Source of the DNA: Rectinema sp003452735
Lineage (GTDB): Bacteria > Spirochaetota > Spirochaetia > Treponematales > Rectinemataceae
Assembly (NCBI GenBank): GCA_035415815.1
Contig: DAOOGR010000001.1
Location: forward strand, 124,001 to 188,000
Direction: 5' to 3'
DNA: 64,000 nucleotides
Shown: positions 60,680-64,000 of the stretch, piece by piece
Position numbering within the stretch: the stretch's first letter is position 1
Layout: each line of letters starts with the position of its first letter
Program-made: the position numbers and the translations under genes
The notes under the pieces: generated by a model
Seen by the model: the letters and a program-made list of their open reading frames with translations, nothing else
Database searches by the model: none
Told to the model about the DNA's origin: nothing

Positions 60680-62407
60680 TCAGTCGTTTTCACTATCCTT
60701 TGCCTTTAAGAGGTCACCTAGCGTATAGCCTGCCTCTCCTTCATCTTCCTGAATAAATCGGGAAATTTCCTCACGTTCTTGTTTCTGGACTAAATCCCTA
60801 ATGGAAAGCCCCAGTTTTTGGCGATCTGGATTGAGATCAATTACAACTGCCTTAATCTGCATTTCAGGATGATATTTTTTTAAGGCTTCGTCATAAGACT
60901 CATTTCGATCGGATACCAAATCCTGCTTCTTAATCAAGCCTTCGATATTTCCCGGTACTTTGACAAATACACCAAAGTCAGTTACGGAAGATACCGTTCC
61001 CTCGACAATAGAACCGGGCTTGTATGTCTTGGCAAAAGAACGCCAAGGATCTTCTGTCAGCTGCTTTACACCTAAACGGATATTTCTTTCCTCTGGATTG
61101 CTCTCAAGCACAATAACTTCTATTTCATCACCTTCATGTAGAACAGAAGATGGATTCTTTATTTTTTGTGTCCAAGAGTAGTCGTCTATATGAAGGAAAC
61201 CATCGATTCCTTCTTCTAATTCTATAAAAGCTCCTGCATTTGTAACCTTAACAACTTTTCTCTTTAGCCGTGTACCTACTGGATAGCTTTGATCTATTGT
61301 GTCCCATGGATTGGGTTGAACCTGCTTAAGACCTAGCGAAACTTTACCAGCTGGAATATCGTATCCAAGAATCATGCAGTCGACAATATCGCCAGCTTTT
61401 AGCACATCCTCAGGCCTTCGAACTTTCTTCAACCATGAAAACTCAGAGATATGAGCAAGACCCTCGATACCTTCTTCAAGCTCTATAAATGCACCATAGT
61501 CAGTGAGTTTAGTAACCTTTCCCTTTACGATATCACCAACATGATATTTCTCTTCAAAACTGTTCCATGGATCCGGAGTAAAGTGTTTTAGCGAAAGATT
61601 GATACGTTTCTCTTCTGGATCTAAACGAATGACTTTAAGTTCAATTTCCTGTCCTTTTCGAACAAAATCTTTTGGACGTGTTACATGACCCCAGCTCATA
61701 TCGTTGATATGCAGAAGACCGTCGAACCCTCCTAGATCTATGAAAGCACCAAAGCTTGTAAAACTCTTTACAACACCTCTAACAGAGTCGCCAATTTGCG
61801 TGTTTTGGAAGAAGGATTCGCGTTTGCGTTCTATTTCTTCTTCCATAAGTTTTCGCCTGTTTAGAATGATGTTGATTTTTTTATCTGAGTACAAGCGCTC
61901 GAGATAGAACCTACATCGCATTCCAACAAGCTGTTCACTTTTTTCTACACGTTGTACATCTGCTTTGCTCAAAGGCAGAAAACCTGATAATCCATGGCCA
62001 AGATCGACCTCGAATCCGCCTTTTATTTCTTTTGTGATAGTGCCTTCGACTGGTTGATGCTCTTTGAAAGCATTTGCTATCGATTTCCAAAAGAGTTTCT
62101 CATCGGCCTTCTTCTTTGAAATTATTATATCGCCTGAGTGAGTCTCTTTACGAATTAAGATTACCTTGACGACATCTCCCGGCTTAGGAGGAATATCGCC
62201 AAATTCTGATACATTTAGTTTGCCTTCTGATTTGTACCCTACATCTATAAAAACAGTGTCGCCAGCTATTTGGACGACCTTTCCTTCGACTAAATCGCCC
62301 TCCTCCAGACCCTCAAACGATTTGAGGTACTGCTCCTGCAATTGTGTTTGGATATCGTCCTTGGAGGGATCTTGGACGTCCATTCCCACTTCCATATTAT
62401 CTGCCAT
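60680..62407 (-). CDS. rpsA: 30S ribosomal protein S1
   Basis: 575 residues from the ATG at 62407, with AAGGA 7 nt upstream; a TTG at 62413 is a weaker alternative. Six S1 domains, starting about residues 35, 117, 206, 291, 378 and 465 (for example GDIVKGKVTKLTDYGAFIELEEGIEGLAHISEFSW). S1 unfolds mRNA for the 30S subunit. It overlaps cmk by 11 nt, the widespread cmk-rpsA order. Confidence 0.96.
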   Translation of the reverse strand: MADNMEVGMDVQDPSKDDIQTQLQEQYLKSFEGLEEGDLVEGKVVQIAGDTVFIDVGYKSEGKLNVSEFGDIPPKPGDVVKVILIRKETHSGDIIISKKKADEKLFWKSIANAFKEHQPVEGTITKEIKGGFEVDLGHGLSGFLPLSKADVQRVEKSEQLVGMRCRFYLERLYSDKKINIILNRRKLMEEEIERKRESFFQNTQIGDSVRGVVKSFTSFGAFIDLGGFDGLLHINDMSWGHVTRPKDFVRKGQEIELKVIRLDPEEKRINLSLKHFTPDPWNSFEEKYHVGDIVKGKVTKLTDYGAFIELEEGIEGLAHISEFSWLKKVRRPEDVLKAGDIVDCMILGYDIPAGKVSLGLKQVQPNPWDTIDQSYPVGTRLKRKVVKVTNAGAFIELEEGIDGFLHIDDYSWTQKIKNPSSVLHEGDEIEVIVLESNPEERNIRLGVKQLTEDPWRSFAKTYKPGSIVEGTVSSVTDFGVFVKVPGNIEGLIKKQDLVSDRNESYDEALKKYHPEMQIKAVVIDLNPDRQKLGLSIRDLVQKQEREEISRFIQEDEGEAGYTLGDLLKAKDSEND

Positions 62408-63089
62408 GTGCAATCCTTGCCCTTAGAATTTTGTATACTTTGTCATAAACTTGCTCTATGGTCAAGTCAGAGGTATCCAAATATATAGCATCTTCCGCGA
62501 TTTTAAGAGCGCCGATAGGTTTTTGAGCATCGAGCTTATCTCGCATTTCTATATTCTTACGTATTTCTTCAATTGAAATCGAAGCGACTCTTTCTCCTTC
62601 GTTCTTGGCAGGAACTTGCTTTTCAAGTCTTTCATGATATCGTCTTTCTGCTCGTATATTAGGAGAAGCATCCAGATATAGTTTTACATCAGCATCTGGA
62701 AAGACTACTGTTGTAATATCCCTGCCCTCGCTGACAACATCTTTGCCTTCGGAGATTTTTCTAATAATAGAATTAACTTCAGAACGAATCTGTGGTATTG
62801 CAGAGACTTGAGAGACAATAGCATCTACCTCTGGAGTTCTAAGCTCTTCTTCAAGCCTTTCTTCATCTACAAGGACCGACCCATCGGCTAGATAATCAAA
62901 ATGGTGTTTTTTGACAAGACTTATCATTTTATCGATATCTCGCCAGTCAATACCTTCGCGAAGGGCAAGAAAAGAGATTGCGCGATAAAGACTACCAGAA
63001 TTTATATATAAAAATCCAAGTCTCTCCGCAATCATGCGTGCAATTGTAGATTTGCCAGAACCAGCGGGGCCATCAATTGCAACTTTCAT
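62397..63089 (-). CDS. cmk: Cytidylate kinase
   Basis: 230 residues from the ATG at 63089, with GGAAA upstream; a GTG at 63095 would overlap rluB's stop. Walker A GPAGSGKST near residue 10, the CMP-binding VSEGRDITTVVFPDADVKLYLDAS and RAERRYHE are conserved. It phosphorylates CMP and dCMP. The stop lies inside the rpsA start region. Confidence 0.95.
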   Translation of the reverse strand: MKVAIDGPAGSGKSTIARMIAERLGFLYINSGSLYRAISFLALREGIDWRDIDKMISLVKKHHFDYLADGSVLVDEERLEEELRTPEVDAIVSQVSAIPQIRSEVNSIIRKISEGKDVVSEGRDITTVVFPDADVKLYLDASPNIRAERRYHERLEKQVPAKNEGERVASISIEEIRKNIEMRDKLDAQKPIGALKIAEDAIYLDTSDLTIEQVYDKVYKILRARIAHGR

Positions 63090-63091
63090 TA

Positions 63092-63844
63092 TCACTTTCC
63101 TTTAGATTTCTGATTCAAATCGCTAAAAGCTTTGAGTGCTTGTACTTCATTTTCGGTGAGTTCGCGCCACTGTCCTGGTGCTAAGTTAGGATCGCAAATA
63201 GGGCCAAATCGAATGCGTTCCAGCAGCTTTGCATGAAGATCGAAATACTCTAACACCCGACGAATCTCGCGGTTCTTTCCTTCTATAAGGATAATGACGG
63301 CGCTATTAGGCCCTGTGACTAGGACAGAGCGGGCACGATATCGTATCCCATCGATAATAATTCCCCGCATAAAGCTTGATGCGAAATTTTCTGGAATCGG
63401 CACATCAGTCAAGATTCTATACTCTTTTTCGATTTGACCTGAGGGATGCATTAGTTTTGAAGCTAGATCTCCATCATTTGTGAATAGAAGAAGACCACTC
63501 GACCATTGGTCCAGTCTACCAATGTTGTAAATTCGCTCATTCACATTGCCCGAAATTAAATCGATAGCACAGGGACGCCCGTATGGATCGCTGAGTGAAG
63601 AAAGATAGCCTTTTGGCTTATTTAAAAGAATATATCGAAGTCTTTTGCGCTGAGTTACAATGATAGGCTCTCCATCTATTTCTATTCTTTCATTGCAGAC
63701 GATTTTTTGCCCAATTGATGCCTTTACGCCATCAACAGTTACTCTTCCCTCTCTAATCATTTCCTCGCAAGAACGTCGAGAAGCTATCCCAAGAGAAGCA
63801 AGGTAAGCATGTAACCGGATCGATTTCTCTTTAGGCTCACTCAT
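63092..63844 (-). CDS. rluB: RsuA/RluB-family 23S rRNA pseudouridine synthase
   Basis: 250 residues. An S4 RNA-binding domain (about 8-65; SIGIASRRSCEEMIREGRV..) and the catalytic domain with GRLDQWSSGLLLFTNDGDLASKLMHPS (catalytic Asp) and GKNREIRRVLEYF. It belongs to the RluB/E/F/RsuA group; the exact rRNA position cannot be told from sequence. The start overlaps scpB by 4 nt, and cmk follows, as in many bacteria. Confidence 0.88.
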   Translation of the reverse strand: MSEPKEKSIRLHAYLASLGIASRRSCEEMIREGRVTVDGVKASIGQKIVCNERIEIDGEPIIVTQRKRLRYILLNKPKGYLSSLSDPYGRPCAIDLISGNVNERIYNIGRLDQWSSGLLLFTNDGDLASKLMHPSGQIEKEYRILTDVPIPENFASSFMRGIIIDGIRYRARSVLVTGPNSAVIILIEGKNREIRRVLEYFDLHAKLLERIRFGPICDPNLAPGQWRELTENEVQALKAFSDLNQKSKGK

Positions 63845-64000
63845 CCTTCAGGCGTCTCCAGTCTTGAGAATCTTGTATTTTCTACCTCGTCTAGCTTCGG
63901 AAGATCTTCGATCGAATTCAATCCAAAACATCTTAGGAATTCCTGGGTAGTCCCGTATTGCATCGGTTTCCCAGGCACATCACGCTTGCCTATCTCTGCT
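63841..64000 (-). CDS. scpB: Segregation and condensation protein B, C-terminal part
   Basis: Only the last ~52 residues are inside the window: GKPMQYGTTQEFLRCFGLNS then IEDLPKLDE, typical of the ScpB C-terminus (consensus GRP..YGTT..FL..FGL..L.DLP.L). The stop TGA (63843-63841) overlaps the rluB ATG. ScpB is a kleisin partner in bacterial condensin; the scpA partner would lie off the window. Confidence 0.9.
   Translation of the reverse strand, partial: AEIGKRDVPGKPMQYGTTQEFLRCFGLNSIEDLPKLDEVENTRFSRLETPEG

Noticed and set aside
1..64000. CRISPR arrays, insertion sequences, prophage genes, attachment sites or a replication origin
   Set aside because: No repeat-spacer series, transposase, integrase or phage structural gene was seen, and no dnaA or DnaA-box cluster was noticed.

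Overview
The window reads as a chromosomal, housekeeping-rich stretch of a spirochete (Treponema-like Spirochaetaceae) with roughly 40% G+C. The assignment rests on gene content: a very large GreA-type protein with a long N-terminal helical region, the tamB-bamA-mutS order, YjgP/YjgQ permeases, many TPR envelope proteins and an mreBCD-PBP2-rodA cluster. The species is not identifiable by reading alone. No phage, insertion sequence, CRISPR array or rRNA operon was seen.

Layout. (1) 1-9110, plus strand: tamB (5' end cut by the window), bamA, mutS, comF. (2) 9111-9493: a structured leader with a consensus promoter and an early intrinsic terminator, followed by rimP-nusA-infB-rbfA-truB-ribF-rpsO-pnp, largely coupled by overlaps. 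(3) dut-lptF-lptG-tgt, facing a minus-strand TPR-greA pair. (4) rpe, two exported proteins and dtd on the plus strand; a minus-strand ppdK; a lipoprotein and DUF503 protein diverging from metG; a FemAB-like transferase; a convergent AmmeMemoRadiSam A/B pair. (5) A small uncharacterised protein, a galactokinase-like GHMP kinase, surE, tRNA-Thr(TGT), tRNA-Tyr(GTA), a YkgJ protein, mltG, dnaG, rpoD, a zinc-ribbon coiled-coil protein and rnpB. (6) A TPR membrane protein, then mreB-mreC-mreD-PBP2-rodA and a radical SAM/DUF2344 fusion. (7) A minus-strand run: scpB (partial), rluB-like, cmk, rpsA, a GAF/sigma54 activator, a TPR membrane protein and a lipoprotein.

How the genes work together: the genes cover outer-membrane assembly (TamB, BamA, LptF/G), transcription and translation (NusA, IF2, RbfA, S15, S1, PNPase, RpoD, GreA, MetRS, two tRNAs, RNase P) and cell-wall elongation (MreBCD, PBP2, RodA, MltG, FemAB-like).

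The strongest anomaly is the first ~840 bp, inside tamB. The coding strand there is about half G and almost free of C (16 C in 840 by hand count), yet the frame stays open. The encoded ~270 residues have no Thr and no Gln before residue 271 of the readable frame, and use ATA, TTA, GAG, GGG and AGR codons almost exclusively. The composition then switches abruptly to that of the rest of the window. A second pattern is a set of genes (mutS, metG, a small orphan gene, the GHMP kinase) whose -35/-10 boxes sit so close to the ATG that their mRNAs should be leaderless.
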